This document shows positions 17,630 through 26,150 of a DNA stretch of 49,722 bases, in pieces; the first letter of the stretch is position 1; the number at the start of each line of letters is the position of its first letter. The stretch comes from Ancylobacter defluvii (GTDB taxonomy: Bacteria; Pseudomonadota; Alphaproteobacteria; Rhizobiales; Xanthobacteraceae). The notes beneath the pieces are model-generated. The model saw only the letters and a list, made by a program, of their open reading frames with translations, made no database searches and was not told where the DNA came from. The stretch is taken from positions 1-49,722 of the forward strand of contig NZ_JAHBGD010000025.1 in NCBI RefSeq assembly GCF_018390605.1. The letters are read 5' to 3'. A program made the position numbers and the translations under genes.

Positions 17630-19444
17630 TCAGGTCGGCTTTGTCATCTTCATCAGCGCCTCGATCTGAGCCGAAGGTTCGACCTCCTCGGGCGTCGCAC
17701 AATAGCCGCGACGCGCCAGCCAGCGACCAATGGCTGGCTCCGCCGTGAGCACGGCGAAAGGCACCGCGCAGAGCACGCCGACGAGCGGCGGCGCCGCCCA
17801 TATGAGCGCGCCCGGCGCAAAGGTGTACAGCGTCGTCGCGAGCAGGAGCCCGAACAGAAACTGTGGCCAGAGGCCGGCGATCGCGGTCCGCCAGGATAGG
17901 CGCTCGGCGTCGCGGGCCTGCGCTTCCCAGGTGACGGTCTTGCCGCAGGCGAGGCCGACCATGAACAGAGCCACCCGAAAGGCGACGATCGGCCCGAGAA
18001 GGATGCCGAACAGGAACTCCAGAACGGCGCCGCCCATCAACGCGCCACCGCCGCCATAGCGCCGTCGTTCCTCGCGGCGTAGCAGCACGTCGAGAAGGCC
18101 CGCGAGCTTCGGCGCCAAACTCATGACGAAGGTCGCCACGAACAGGCCGAAGCCGAACGCGGCCGGAAACGGCTCGTCGATCGGCTCCCTATCGAACACC
18201 TTCAGCGTGGCCAGCAGCATGAACGCGATCCAGGCGAAGGCACCGAGATACATCAGGATCGCCCAGGCGATCTGAAAGCGGCTCATCGGCTTCAGGCCGG
18301 GCAGGAAGAGCAGGCGCCAGTACTGCATATTGCCCTGGCACCAGCGCAGGTCCCTGCGGGTGAACTCGGTCAGATGTGGCGGGTTTTCCTCGAAGCTTTC
18401 AGCCTCTTCCGGCAGCACCCGCACCTCGTAGCCCGCACGGCGCATCAGCACGGCCTCGATCTGGTCATGCGAGAGGATGTGACCGCCCAGCGCACCATTG
18501 CCGGGAAGCACCGGCAGGGCGCAATGAGCCTTGAAGGGTGCGACGCGGATGAGCGCGTTATGCCCCCAATAGGGCCCGCAATCCCCGGCCCACCACGAAG
18601 CGCCCATCGTGTAGGAACGCATGCCGTGCCGCATGCCGAACTGGAAAAGGCGGGCGAAGGCGGAATGCGACGGCAGGCCGACCACCAGGCTCTGCAGGAT
18701 CCCCAGCATCGGGTTGGCCTGCATGATGCGCACCATGCGCAGGATGCTCGATGTTCCCATGAAGCTGTCGGCGTCCAGGCCGAGCATCAGGTCGTACTCG
18801 TCGCCCCAGCGATCGAGGAAGTCGCGGATGTTGCCGGCCTTGTAGCCGGCGCCGTCACTGCGACGACGATAATACAGCTTCGCGCTGGTCCCGGCCGCGG
18901 ATCGCCAGGCCTCGAACAGCGCCTCCTCGGATGCTGAGATGTCGGGACACGTCGTGTCCGACAGCACAAAATAAGCGAAATGCGCACCCGCTCCGCTACG
19001 CTCGAGATCCTCGCGCATCAACCGAAGCCGAGCGAGGGCGCGCGCGGGATCTTCATTGCGCAGGGTCATCAGGATGGCGATGCGGGAGGTTATCGGGCCC
19101 TCGTCATTCGCCCGGCCGGCATAGGGGAAGACCGCCTGCCGTGCGTCAACCGGCCCGTGCAGCAGCCAGAGGCCCAGCAGGGCGTTCCAGAATCCGAGGA
19201 TCGTCCAGGGAGTCGACACGCAGAAGGCAAGGAGCAGCAGAACGTCGAGCGGCGTCCACCCGCCCGTGCCGAGCAATCTGGAGAAGACCAGAACCAGACC
19301 GGCAAAGGTCAACCCGTTGAGCGCCGCCATCAGGGCGCGCCGGCGAAACAGCCGCCGCGACGATTGCACACCGGTCGGCGTCCAACCGGCCGCCAGCGTG
19401 GCCGCCGGCGACAGGTTCCCCGCAAACTCTTCACCCAGGCTCAT
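17630..19444 (-). CDS. opgH: Periplasmic glucan glucosyltransferase OpgH (MdoH)
   Basis: Inner-membrane glucosyltransferase of about 604 residues, family GT2, which builds the backbone of osmoregulated periplasmic glucans from UDP-glucose. N-terminal helices precede the catalytic domain (TSRIAILMTLRNEDPAR) with the DxD motif in GLDADSFMG and the RRDLRWCQGN motif equivalent to QxxRW. Six or so C-terminal helices follow. A TTG at 19462 could extend it by six residues; ATG 19444 is preferred. OpgG, often adjacent, is not in the window, and the gene is monocistronic. It diverges from the dehydrogenase-PTPS operon with about 155 bases between. Confidence 0.92.
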   Translation of the reverse strand: MSLGEEFAGNLSPAATLAAGWTPTGVQSSRRLFRRRALMAALNGLTFAGLVLVFSRLLGTGGWTPLDVLLLLAFCVSTPWTILGFWNALLGLWLLHGPVDARQAVFPYAGRANDEGPITSRIAILMTLRNEDPARALARLRLMREDLERSGAGAHFAYFVLSDTTCPDISASEEALFEAWRSAAGTSAKLYYRRRSDGAGYKAGNIRDFLDRWGDEYDLMLGLDADSFMGTSSILRMVRIMQANPMLGILQSLVVGLPSHSAFARLFQFGMRHGMRSYTMGASWWAGDCGPYWGHNALIRVAPFKAHCALPVLPGNGALGGHILSHDQIEAVLMRRAGYEVRVLPEEAESFEENPPHLTEFTRRDLRWCQGNMQYWRLLFLPGLKPMSRFQIAWAILMYLGAFAWIAFMLLATLKVFDREPIDEPFPAAFGFGLFVATFVMSLAPKLAGLLDVLLRREERRRYGGGGALMGGAVLEFLFGILLGPIVAFRVALFMVGLACGKTVTWEAQARDAERLSWRTAIAGLWPQFLFGLLLATTLYTFAPGALIWAAPPLVGVLCAVPFAVLTAEPAIGRWLARRGYCATPEEVEPSAQIEALMKMTKPT

Positions 19445-19599
19445 GCCGACCGACTCTGCCAATGAACGACGTGGAATTTGCGGGCATCCCGACTTCGTTA
19501 TACGAAGCCCGCAGCTGGTTGATGCACCACATTATCGCGAGTACTCCATCGCCCGTCCGACCAGGGGACGATCAAGTCGATAAAGGGACATGGCAATCG

Positions 19600-20586
19600 A
19601 TGCCAGCATCTGTTGGTATGCCGGCGCAGTCGCTCTGGTGCGTTGCGCCGGGACGCTACGAGGTGAGAACCGGCATATTGCCCGAGCTGGAAGCCGACAT
19701 GCTGACGGTGCGGGCGCTTGCCTCCTGCGTCAGTCGTGGCAGCGAGCGCCTTGTCCTGCGCGGCGATGTTCCGAAGAGCGAATTCCAGCAGATGCGGGCG
19801 CCCTTTCAGCAGGGCGAATTCCCTTTCCCCGTCCAGTATGGCTACCAGAGCGTCGGCGTCGTCGAAGCCGGACCGGAGGCGCTGAAGGGACGACGAATAT
19901 TCTCCCTCCACCCACATCAGGACGTGTATCGCCTGCCGGCTTCGGCCGCTGTGATCGTGCCCGATCACATTCCGCCGCCGCGCGCCGCGATCGCCGCCAA
20001 CATGGAAACGGCGCTGAACGCGATGTGGGATGCCGGCGCCGGCCCCGGCGACCGGATCGTCATCGTCGGCGGCGGCGTGGTCGGGCTGATGCTGACGGCG
20101 CTCGCCGCAGGCCTTCCGGGCGCGGAGGTGACATTGGTCGACGTGCGACCCGAGCGGGCGGAGATCGCGGTGGCTTTTGGGGCGGATTTCGCGCTGCCCG
20201 CTGAAATCGGCGACGATGCCGATATCGTCTTCCACACCAGCGCGAGCGCAGCCGGCCTGCAGACCGCGCTCGGAGCGGGAGGCTTCGAAGCGAAGATCGT
20301 CGAGTTGAGTTGGTATGGCGCGAGCGCGACGACGGTGGCGTTGGGTGGAGCCTTCCACAGTCGACGCCTGCGGCTGATCGGCTCGCAGGTCGGCACCGTC
20401 TCCCCGGAGCGCAGGCCGCGCTGGCCGCATGCCCGCCGGCTCGCCAAGGCGCTCTCCCTGCTCGACGATGCGCGTTTCGACCGATTGATCACGCATGTCA
20501 TTCCGTTCGCGCAGGCGCCGGTGCGGCTGCCGCAACTTTTGAACGACGGGCCGGACGCGCTGGCGATCCTGCTGACTTATGATTGA
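19600..20586 (+). CDS. Medium-chain (zinc-type) alcohol dehydrogenase-like protein
   Basis: Protein of 328 residues of the MDR superfamily. The N-terminal GroES-like half reads VRALASCVSRGSERLVLRGD, then MRAPFQQGEFPFPVQYGYQS. The Rossmann half has GDRIVIVGGGVVGLMLTALA and an acidic end of strand two (VTLVDVRPERAEIA), suggesting NAD(H). It has the VSRG(T/S)E motif of the subgroup related to BchC-like dehydrogenases and no four-Cys structural zinc lobe. ATG 19600 follows AAAGGGA. It is the first gene of a tight operon with the PTPS-like, glycosyltransferase and methyltransferase genes, so it probably oxidises or reduces an alcohol on the same metabolite. Confidence 0.75.
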   Translation: MPASVGMPAQSLWCVAPGRYEVRTGILPELEADMLTVRALASCVSRGSERLVLRGDVPKSEFQQMRAPFQQGEFPFPVQYGYQSVGVVEAGPEALKGRRIFSLHPHQDVYRLPASAAVIVPDHIPPPRAAIAANMETALNAMWDAGAGPGDRIVIVGGGVVGLMLTALAAGLPGAEVTLVDVRPERAEIAVAFGADFALPAEIGDDADIVFHTSASAAGLQTALGAGGFEAKIVELSWYGASATTVALGGAFHSRRLRLIGSQVGTVSPERRPRWPHARRLAKALSLLDDARFDRLITHVIPFAQAPVRLPQLLNDGPDALAILLTYD

Positions 20587-20606
20587 GCGGAAGCGGGAGA
20601 CTGGCG

Positions 20607-21008
20607 ATGTACTGTGTGGAAGTCCGTGATCGCATCATGATCGCTCATTCGCTGCCGGACCCGTTCTTCGGCCCGGCGCAGGGCCTGCACGGCGCGACCT
20701 TCGTGGTCGATGTCGCCTTCTTCCGCGAGACGCTGACGGCGCAGAATGTGGTGGTCGATATCGGCGCTGCGCTCGATGTGCTGAAGCAGACCCTGCAGCC
20801 GCTCGCCTACCAGAACCTCGACACGCTGCCGATATTCGCGGGCAAGCTCACCACCACCGAATTCCTCGCCAGGCACATCTTCGACGCGGTATCGGCGGCT
20901 GCCCGCGACGGTGCCTTGGGCGAAGACGGCAAGGCGCTGGCGAAGATCCGCGTCACTCTGCAGGAAACCGACCTGGCGCGCGCCAGCTATGAGGGCACCG
21001 TCGATTGA
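20607..21008 (+). CDS. Divergent PTPS/QueD-family protein lacking canonical catalytic residues
   Basis: Protein of 133 residues with the T-fold pattern of 6-pyruvoyl-tetrahydropterin synthase / 6-carboxytetrahydropterin synthase. It has AHSL with His14, the GLHGATFVVDV strand where the family has HGHxY, VVDIGAALDVLKQTLQP, TTTEFLARHIFDAV and VTLQETDLARASYEG with conserved Glu120. The second His of HGH is Ala30, the catalytic Cys before it is absent, and the LDH catalytic His region reads LAYQNLD. Zinc binding and classical chemistry are therefore doubtful, while the pterin-anchoring Glu is kept. ATG 20607 has GGGAG seven bases upstream. It lies 20 bases after the dehydrogenase and 12 bases before the glycosyltransferase. 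Confidence 0.78.
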   Translation: MYCVEVRDRIMIAHSLPDPFFGPAQGLHGATFVVDVAFFRETLTAQNVVVDIGAALDVLKQTLQPLAYQNLDTLPIFAGKLTTTEFLARHIFDAVSAAARDGALGEDGKALAKIRVTLQETDLARASYEGTVD

Positions 21009-21020
21009 AGGACTTCATGG

Positions 21021-22064
21021 GTGAAGGATTTCGCGTTCGCCATTCCCGGTGATCTTGGCCTGCCAACCGGCGGCTATGCCTATGACAGACGCGTTCTGGC
21101 GGAATGCCGGCGTGCCGGCTGCAATCCGATATATCTCGCCTTGCCGGATGGTTTTCCGTTTCCCTTGACGGAGGCGCTGGCGCGCAGCGAGAGCCTGCTG
21201 CGGGCGCTCCCGGCCGGGCGGGCTGTTCTGGTCGATGGTCTTGCCTTTGGCGCGCTGTCCCGCGAGCTGCTGCGCGCGCTCCGGCGTCCGCTGGTGGCGC
21301 TGATCCATCATCCTCTCGCGCTGGAAACCGGGCTGAGCGAGGTGCAACATGCCCAGCTGGTCGCCAGCGAGCGCGAGGCACTCGCCGAGGCCGCCGCCAT
21401 AATCGTCACCAGCCCGACGACCGCCGGCATTCTGGCACGGGATTATTCGGTCGATCCGGAAAAGCTCGTCGTCGCGGTGCCGGGCACCGAGCCATCTCCG
21501 CGCGCCAAGGGCACATCGGAGCCGCCTCGCATCCTCGCCGTCGGGGCGGTCATTCCGCGCAAGGCCTATGGCGTGCTGGTCGATGCGCTGGATAACCTGC
21601 GTTCACGCGACTGGACATGCCATATCGTCGGCGCGACGGACCGCGATCCCGGCGAGAGCCGGGCGCTGCGAGCGAAGATCGCGGCGCGCGGCCTGGAGAG
21701 CCGTATCGTCCTGACTGGCGCGATCCCCGACGCGGCGCTGGACGGCGAGTATGATGCGGCCGACATCTTCGTCTCCTCCTCCCTATTCGAGGGCTACGGC
21801 ATGGTGCTGACCGAAGCGCTGGCGCGCAGCCTGCCGATCGTGGCGACCCGTGCCGGCGCCGTTCCGGACACCGTGCCGGCGGAGGCATCGTTGCTGGTCG
21901 CGCCGGGCGACGCGCGCGTCCTCGCCGAGGCCATGGGACGTCTGCTGGACGAACCGCAGTTGCGCCGCAGGATGGCAGATGCGGCCTGGGAACGGGCGCG
22001 GGTGCTGCCGCGATGGAAGGAGACGGCAGCTCTCGTCATGGCGACGATGCGGGGCATCGGATGA
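21021..22064 (+). CDS. GT4-family glycosyltransferase
   Basis: GT-B glycosyltransferase of 347 residues starting at a GTG with GAAGGA upstream. The acceptor half begins AFAIPGDLGLPTGGYAYDRR and the donor half has ILAVGAVIPRKAYGVLVDAL. The GT4 Glu motif is SLFEGYGMVLTEALARSLP, with the EX7E residues that bind the nucleotide-sugar. Donor and acceptor are unknown. In the cluster with a pterin-fold protein and a methyltransferase, glycosylation of a small heterocycle is a plausible inference; lipid or polysaccharide acceptors remain possible. The stop overlaps the methyltransferase start (ATGA). Confidence 0.87.
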   Translation: MKDFAFAIPGDLGLPTGGYAYDRRVLAECRRAGCNPIYLALPDGFPFPLTEALARSESLLRALPAGRAVLVDGLAFGALSRELLRALRRPLVALIHHPLALETGLSEVQHAQLVASEREALAEAAAIIVTSPTTAGILARDYSVDPEKLVVAVPGTEPSPRAKGTSEPPRILAVGAVIPRKAYGVLVDALDNLRSRDWTCHIVGATDRDPGESRALRAKIAARGLESRIVLTGAIPDAALDGEYDAADIFVSSSLFEGYGMVLTEALARSLPIVATRAGAVPDTVPAEASLLVAPGDARVLAEAMGRLLDEPQLRRRMADAAWERARVLPRWKETAALVMATMRGIG

Positions 22065-22897
22065 GCGGCTTTGATCCTGCGTGGCTCGCCTTGCGCGAGC
22101 CGGCCGACCATGCGGCCCGCAGCCGTCGGATCGAGGGGATAGTTCGCGCGCATTTCGCTGGGCGGAATTCGCTCACTATCGTCGATCTCGGCTGCGGCAC
22201 CGGCTCCAATCTACGCGCGCTGGCCTCGTCCCTGCCGCCGCGCCAGCATTGGCATCTCGTCGACGGCGATACCGTGCTTCTCAAGGAGGCGCGGCGCAGC
22301 CTTACTGGCTGGGCCGACAGCGCGCGCGAGACGGAGCATGAGGTCGCACTCGACAAGGATGGATACCGGATCCGCGTCAGCTTTGAATGCGCCGACCTGA
22401 CGATGCGGGACCTGCACTTCAGCGACATCGCTCCCGATCTGGTCACGGCGGCGGCGCTGTTAGACCTGGTGTCGCTGGAATGGCTGGAACGTCTCGTCAT
22501 GGCCTCGGCCCGGCGCCGGGCGTCACTCTATGCGGTGCTGAACTACGACGGCGGGGCCCGATGGCGGCCGGAGGCACCGCTCGACGCGCGCATCGTCGCG
22601 GCCTTCAACCGGCACCAGCGCCGCGACAAGGGCTTTGGACCGGCGCTTGGCCCCATTGCGAGCGATGCCTTCTCCGCCCTGCTTGCCCAGCATGGCTATC
22701 GCAGCTGGCAGGGAGACAGCCCTTGGCAGTTGGGGACCGGCGACAGGTCACTCGTCGCCGCCCTCAATGCGGGCTTCGCCACTGCTGCGGCCGAGATCGA
22801 ACCCACTCTAGCGGATGCGTTCGCGACATGGGCACGCGAACGCATCGACGCGGAGGAAGTGACGATCTCCCACAAGGACGTGTTCGGCGCGATCTGA
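22061..22897 (+). CDS. Class I SAM-dependent methyltransferase
   Basis: Protein of 278 residues. Motif I is TIVDLGCGTGSNLRALA and the acidic residue of motif II is in HWHLVDGDTVLLKEA. The segment DLVTAAALLDLVSLEWLERL is the post-II region. It starts in a 4-base overlap with the glycosyltransferase, so the two should be made in equal amounts. The methyl acceptor is unknown; cluster context points to the same metabolite as the PTPS-like and RibD-like proteins. Confidence 0.83.
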   Translation: MSGFDPAWLALREPADHAARSRRIEGIVRAHFAGRNSLTIVDLGCGTGSNLRALASSLPPRQHWHLVDGDTVLLKEARRSLTGWADSARETEHEVALDKDGYRIRVSFECADLTMRDLHFSDIAPDLVTAAALLDLVSLEWLERLVMASARRRASLYAVLNYDGGARWRPEAPLDARIVAAFNRHQRRDKGFGPALGPIASDAFSALLAQHGYRSWQGDSPWQLGTGDRSLVAALNAGFATAAAEIEPTLADAFATWARERIDAEEVTISHKDVFGAI

Positions 22898-22920
22898 CCG
22901 GTGAAAACGGGCCGTGCCGA

Positions 22921-23493
22921 TCAGTTGAGTGGCCACATCCGCCGCAGCACGCCGTCGCGCTTGATGAAGCGATGGCGCAACACCGCCGCAACATGGACGA
23001 GCACCAGAATGCCGAGCAATTGCGCCAGCAGGCCGTGCATGCCGAGGATCCGGTTCGCCAGTGGCTCATTGACCGGCAAAATCGCGGGCAGATTAAAGAA
23101 GCCGAAGATGTTCAGCGCGGGATAGGCGGAAATTCCGGCCCAGCCGAGCACAGGAACTATGAGCAGCAGCATGTAAAGCAGGTGATGCACCGCGCCCGAG
23201 GCGATGCGCTCGAACGGCGTCAGCGTCGCCAGCGGCGGCGGCGCGCCGCGCCTCAACCTGACGAAGAAGCGCAACACCACCAGCCAAAGCACGGTGAAAC
23301 CCGCCAGCTTGTGCAGGTCGTAGAGTTGCCCGGTCAGTGCGTCGAAATTCGTCGCCTCGCCGCGGGCGGCCATATAGAGCCCCAGCGGCACCATGCATAT
23401 GACGAAGATCGCGACGATCCAATGCAGCGCGCGCGCCGCGAAACTGTACCGCGCGGCCGGGGCCTGCGTGGCAGTGGTATCAAGCGTCGCCAT
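22921..23493 (-). CDS. Cytochrome b561 family protein
   Basis: Four-helix di-haem b-type membrane protein of 190 residues. Candidate haem ligands are His24 (ALHWIVA), His61 (DLHKLAG), His103/104 (AVHHLLY) and His153/167 in the last helices (GMHGLL, LVHVAAV). The ATG at 23493 follows GGAGGA. Such proteins pass electrons across the inner membrane, for example from quinol or to periplasmic acceptors. It overlaps the start-proximal RibD-like gene stop by 14 bases, so the two form one transcript and may share a redox role. Confidence 0.87.
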   Translation of the reverse strand: MATLDTTATQAPAARYSFAARALHWIVAIFVICMVPLGLYMAARGEATNFDALTGQLYDLHKLAGFTVLWLVVLRFFVRLRRGAPPPLATLTPFERIASGAVHHLLYMLLLIVPVLGWAGISAYPALNIFGFFNLPAILPVNEPLANRILGMHGLLAQLLGILVLVHVAAVLRHRFIKRDGVLRRMWPLN

Positions 23494-24193
23494 GGGGTCC
23501 TCCGCCGGCATCGCTGCGCAAGTCGCAATCGTAAAGGACATTCCCGTCGTCCAGCAAATACGGACGAACGCGGGGACGCAGCGCATCGCACAAATTGTCG
23601 ATTGGTCGGAGATCAAGGGCGGAGCGCCCCGAACCCAGAATCATCGGAGCGAGGCAGATATGCAATCGATCGACCATGCCGGCATCGATGAAGCGGGAGA
23701 CCGTCGTCGCACCGCCTTCGATCAGAATTCTTTGATGACCGCGCGCCGCCAGCGCCGCGATCAGCTTTCCGGGCTCGAAAATGTCCGACTCGAGATCCGT
23801 GCCGATACGCTCGACCGCCTCCGGCCATCCCGCTGGGTTTTCCGAGAAGACGATGCGATGGCAGCCGTCCTGGCGCAGCCATCGGGAATCGCGCGGAGAG
23901 CGACCGCTCCGGTCTATGACGACGCGTGTCGGGCTACGGCCCTCGACGCGCCGCGTCGTCAATTCGGGATTGTCAAACAGCACCGTGCCGACGCCGACGA
24001 CGACCGCATCGACCAGCGCGCGCAGCCGATGCAGATGGTCCAGGCCAGCGAAGCCATTGATATGGCGCGACTTGCCGGTTGGCGTCGCAATGCGGCCATC
24101 GAGTGACTGGCCAATCTGCGCAATAATCAAGGGTTTGGAGCCGGGGTGCCGCAACAAGGGTTCGTAGAGAGCGGTCAAGGGATCAGTCAGCAT
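23480..24193 (-). CDS. RibD C-terminal-type pyrimidine/pteridine reductase
   Basis: Protein of 237 residues with only the RibD_C (dihydrofolate-reductase-like) domain, without the N-terminal deaminase of RibD. It has IIAQIGQSLDGRIATPTGKS, ALVDAVVVGVGTVLFDNPEL, RILIEGGATTVSRFIDAGMV and HICLAPMILGSG, all standard for this fold. Stand-alone members reduce 5-amino-6-ribosylamino-uracil phosphates or related compounds with NADPH. The ATG at 24193 has GGAG nine bases upstream. Convergent with the PTPS-like operon, it supports a pathway acting on a GTP-derived pyrimidine or pteridine. Confidence 0.85.
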   Translation of the reverse strand: MLTDPLTALYEPLLRHPGSKPLIIAQIGQSLDGRIATPTGKSRHINGFAGLDHLHRLRALVDAVVVGVGTVLFDNPELTTRRVEGRSPTRVVIDRSGRSPRDSRWLRQDGCHRIVFSENPAGWPEAVERIGTDLESDIFEPGKLIAALAARGHQRILIEGGATTVSRFIDAGMVDRLHICLAPMILGSGRSALDLRPIDNLCDALRPRVRPYLLDDGNVLYDCDLRSDAGGGPHGDA

Positions 24194-24999
24194 TTTAGAT
24201 CGCTCCAGAGGCCCGCGCGCCGCTCGAAGAGGTGAAACAGATGTGCCGAACGGATGGCGGAGACGTAAGATACGCTCTTCATGGATTACATCCGTCACGG
24301 GATTGCGATGGCGTCGCTGAGGCGACCAGCGGGGCTGCCGGCACTCGGATAGGCAATGCCTAAACCTCCGGAATCTAGCTTTGTTCGGCCATCGCGACCA
24401 GACAGCTGTTGGCGCCAGAGGACTGAAACACTGCCGCGGCAACCACTCTGCGTAACAGGCGCATAGATGTTTCGATATGGCGCCTGGCATAGGCGGGTCG
24501 AACATCACGGTTTTTTCAACAGGACGGCCGCTTGGATCTCAGGAATATTCCAACCGCGCATAGTCGGTCTTCGTCCCTCCGCGGCAGCGGAGGGTAAAGG
24601 ACATGACCATCTATGGGTTCGGCGGGCACACCAAGCGGGACTATGTCGGCCTGGTCGCCGCGTTCACTGCGCCCTCAGCCAGGCGACGGACCCGGCTGAT
24701 CCCGAGGCCCTCGACACTACCAGGTCCAAATGGCGGACCTCAGCGGCCGACTGGTCCCCTGGCGCTTCCTGTCAAACGTCTCCGCTGAGGCCGTGGTGAA
24801 GTCCGGATTTGACCTTCTTCGCGATGCGGCAGGAGCGGCAGAAGCAACAAGGCAACAACAGTCCGCCGGTGCGGGGGCTGGCTACGAGTTCAGTCCGGCA
24901 GGGCACGTCCAGCTCGTCAATCGCCGTTGTTCGTCGTGAGCTTCAATACCACCCGCTTTTCCGGTCGAGGCGGGGAGGTTATGGGTAGTTAACCGCGAG
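24194..24999. other. Intergenic stretch without a supported gene
   Basis: About 800 bases between the RibD-like gene and the GntR gene. Short open frames occur in all phases, but none has a credible start plus recognisable protein; a frame at 24603 beginning MTIYGFGGHTKRDYVGL was examined without a match I can name. A perfect hairpin, CCCTCCGC-GGCA-GCGGAGGG (24575-24594), lies here with no T-run. The region may be a decayed gene or insertion. Confidence 0.5.
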
Positions 25000-25800
25000 A
25001 TGCCCTCGGCGGCTCACGATCCGCGCAACAGGTATATGAAATTGCCCGAGAGGCTAAGCGACGAGAAACGACGGATTCGACCTTCCTCCGGCAGGACCTC
25101 GCTGTCGCGGCGCGTGCCCTTTGCTCACCAGATCGCAAATACTCTGCGAGATCGGATCATCCGCGGGGACTTGCCGCCGGGCGAACGAATCGTCGAGCGC
25201 AGCCTGTGCGAGATGCTGACGGTTTCCCGAACACCCCTGCGTGAAGCCCTCAAATTGCTTGAGGTTGAAGGACTGGTCGAGATTTCGCAGAACAAGGGCG
25301 CCCGAATCATGTCCTTCACCGCGGCGGAGGCGTCGAACCTCTTCGAGGTGATCGCCGGGCTGGAGAGCCTCGCGGCGGAGATCGTCGCCACCCGCGTGGA
25401 CACGGCGGAACTCGACGAGCTCGACGACATGCACGCGCGGATGATGGTGCATTACGAGCGGCAGGAGAAAGATCCGTATTTCGAACTGAACAGCGCGATC
25501 CACGACAGGGTGGTGCGCCTGTCGCGCAATCCGGTGCTGATTTCCACCCATGCCAGCCTGATGCTGCGCGCGCGGCGCGGTCGCTACATGGCGATCATCG
25601 ACCCGCGGCGATGGGAGGAGTCGGTGGGCGAGCACGTCGCGCTGATGGCCGCCCTGCATGACCGCGACCCTGAGGCGGCGCGCCGTGTCTGGAAGCGCCA
25701 TCTGCTCCGCACCGGCGAGACCGTCTGCGCGGTTCTCGCATCCGCCGGCCGCGAGCCGTCGTCGGCCGAAGCCGTGGCCGCAAGTCCGGCGGCGGTCTGA
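25000..25800 (+). CDS. GntR-family (FCD/FadR-type) regulator
   Basis: Protein of up to 266 residues; ATG 25036 is an alternative start 12 codons in, and neither start has a clear ribosome site. The winged helix reads IRGDLPPGERIVERSLCEML, then TVSRTPLREALKLLEVEGLV. The C-terminal FCD ligand domain has the metal/ligand pattern NSAIHDRVVRLSRNP and EHVALMAALHDRD. Such proteins bind a carboxylic acid and control nearby catabolic genes. It precedes the ABC/amidohydrolase operon on the same strand and is the natural candidate for its control. Confidence 0.9.
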   Translation: MPSAAHDPRNRYMKLPERLSDEKRRIRPSSGRTSLSRRVPFAHQIANTLRDRIIRGDLPPGERIVERSLCEMLTVSRTPLREALKLLEVEGLVEISQNKGARIMSFTAAEASNLFEVIAGLESLAAEIVATRVDTAELDELDDMHARMMVHYERQEKDPYFELNSAIHDRVVRLSRNPVLISTHASLMLRARRGRYMAIIDPRRWEESVGEHVALMAALHDRDPEAARRVWKRHLLRTGETVCAVLASAGREPSSAEAVAASPAAV

Positions 25801-26150
25801 CGCAGGCAGTTGCCGTCGGCATCACAGCGCCTTGCGGATGCGCAAATAGTTGGCAGTCTGCGCGGTATTCCGCAGCCGCCTCCGGACCGCATCCATCGCG
25901 TGGCACCGCGGCCCCAAAGCCCGCTCCTGAAACAGGAATCCGCCGCGATGGTCGCCGGTGGCCGACAACGGCTGCCTGACGGTTGGTCACGAAAGGCGCG
26001 CAAACAGGCGGCGCGCTGCATAATCTATGAGCGGAAGAACACTGGATAAACTCACTTAAGCAATTGTATATGCTTATATAAATCAAATGGAATGCAATTT
26101 ATGCCCTGCCTCGCCCCTGCTCGAACGCCTTGAGATAGAAAGAGTTGCTC
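25801..26150 (+). promoter_or_regulatory. Promoter region with AT-rich operator-like element
   Basis: No gene is supported in these 350 bases. The end of the gap (about 26052-26098) is strikingly AT-rich. It contains the imperfect inverted element TTGTATATGCTTATATAA (about 26064-26081), similar in style to FCD-type GntR operators (TTGTATACAA-like). It lies 70 bases before the binding-protein gene, so it may be the target of the GntR protein encoded just upstream. Confidence 0.45.

Noticed and set aside
24194..24330. FMN riboswitch upstream of the RibD-like gene
   Set aside because: The leader lacks recognisable conserved RFN elements and no convincing multi-stem structure could be drawn by eye.
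24603..24788. Small ORF MTIYGFGGHTKRDYVGL...
   Set aside because: No family recognised, becomes Arg/Pro-rich after about 27 codons, and nothing around it supports expression.
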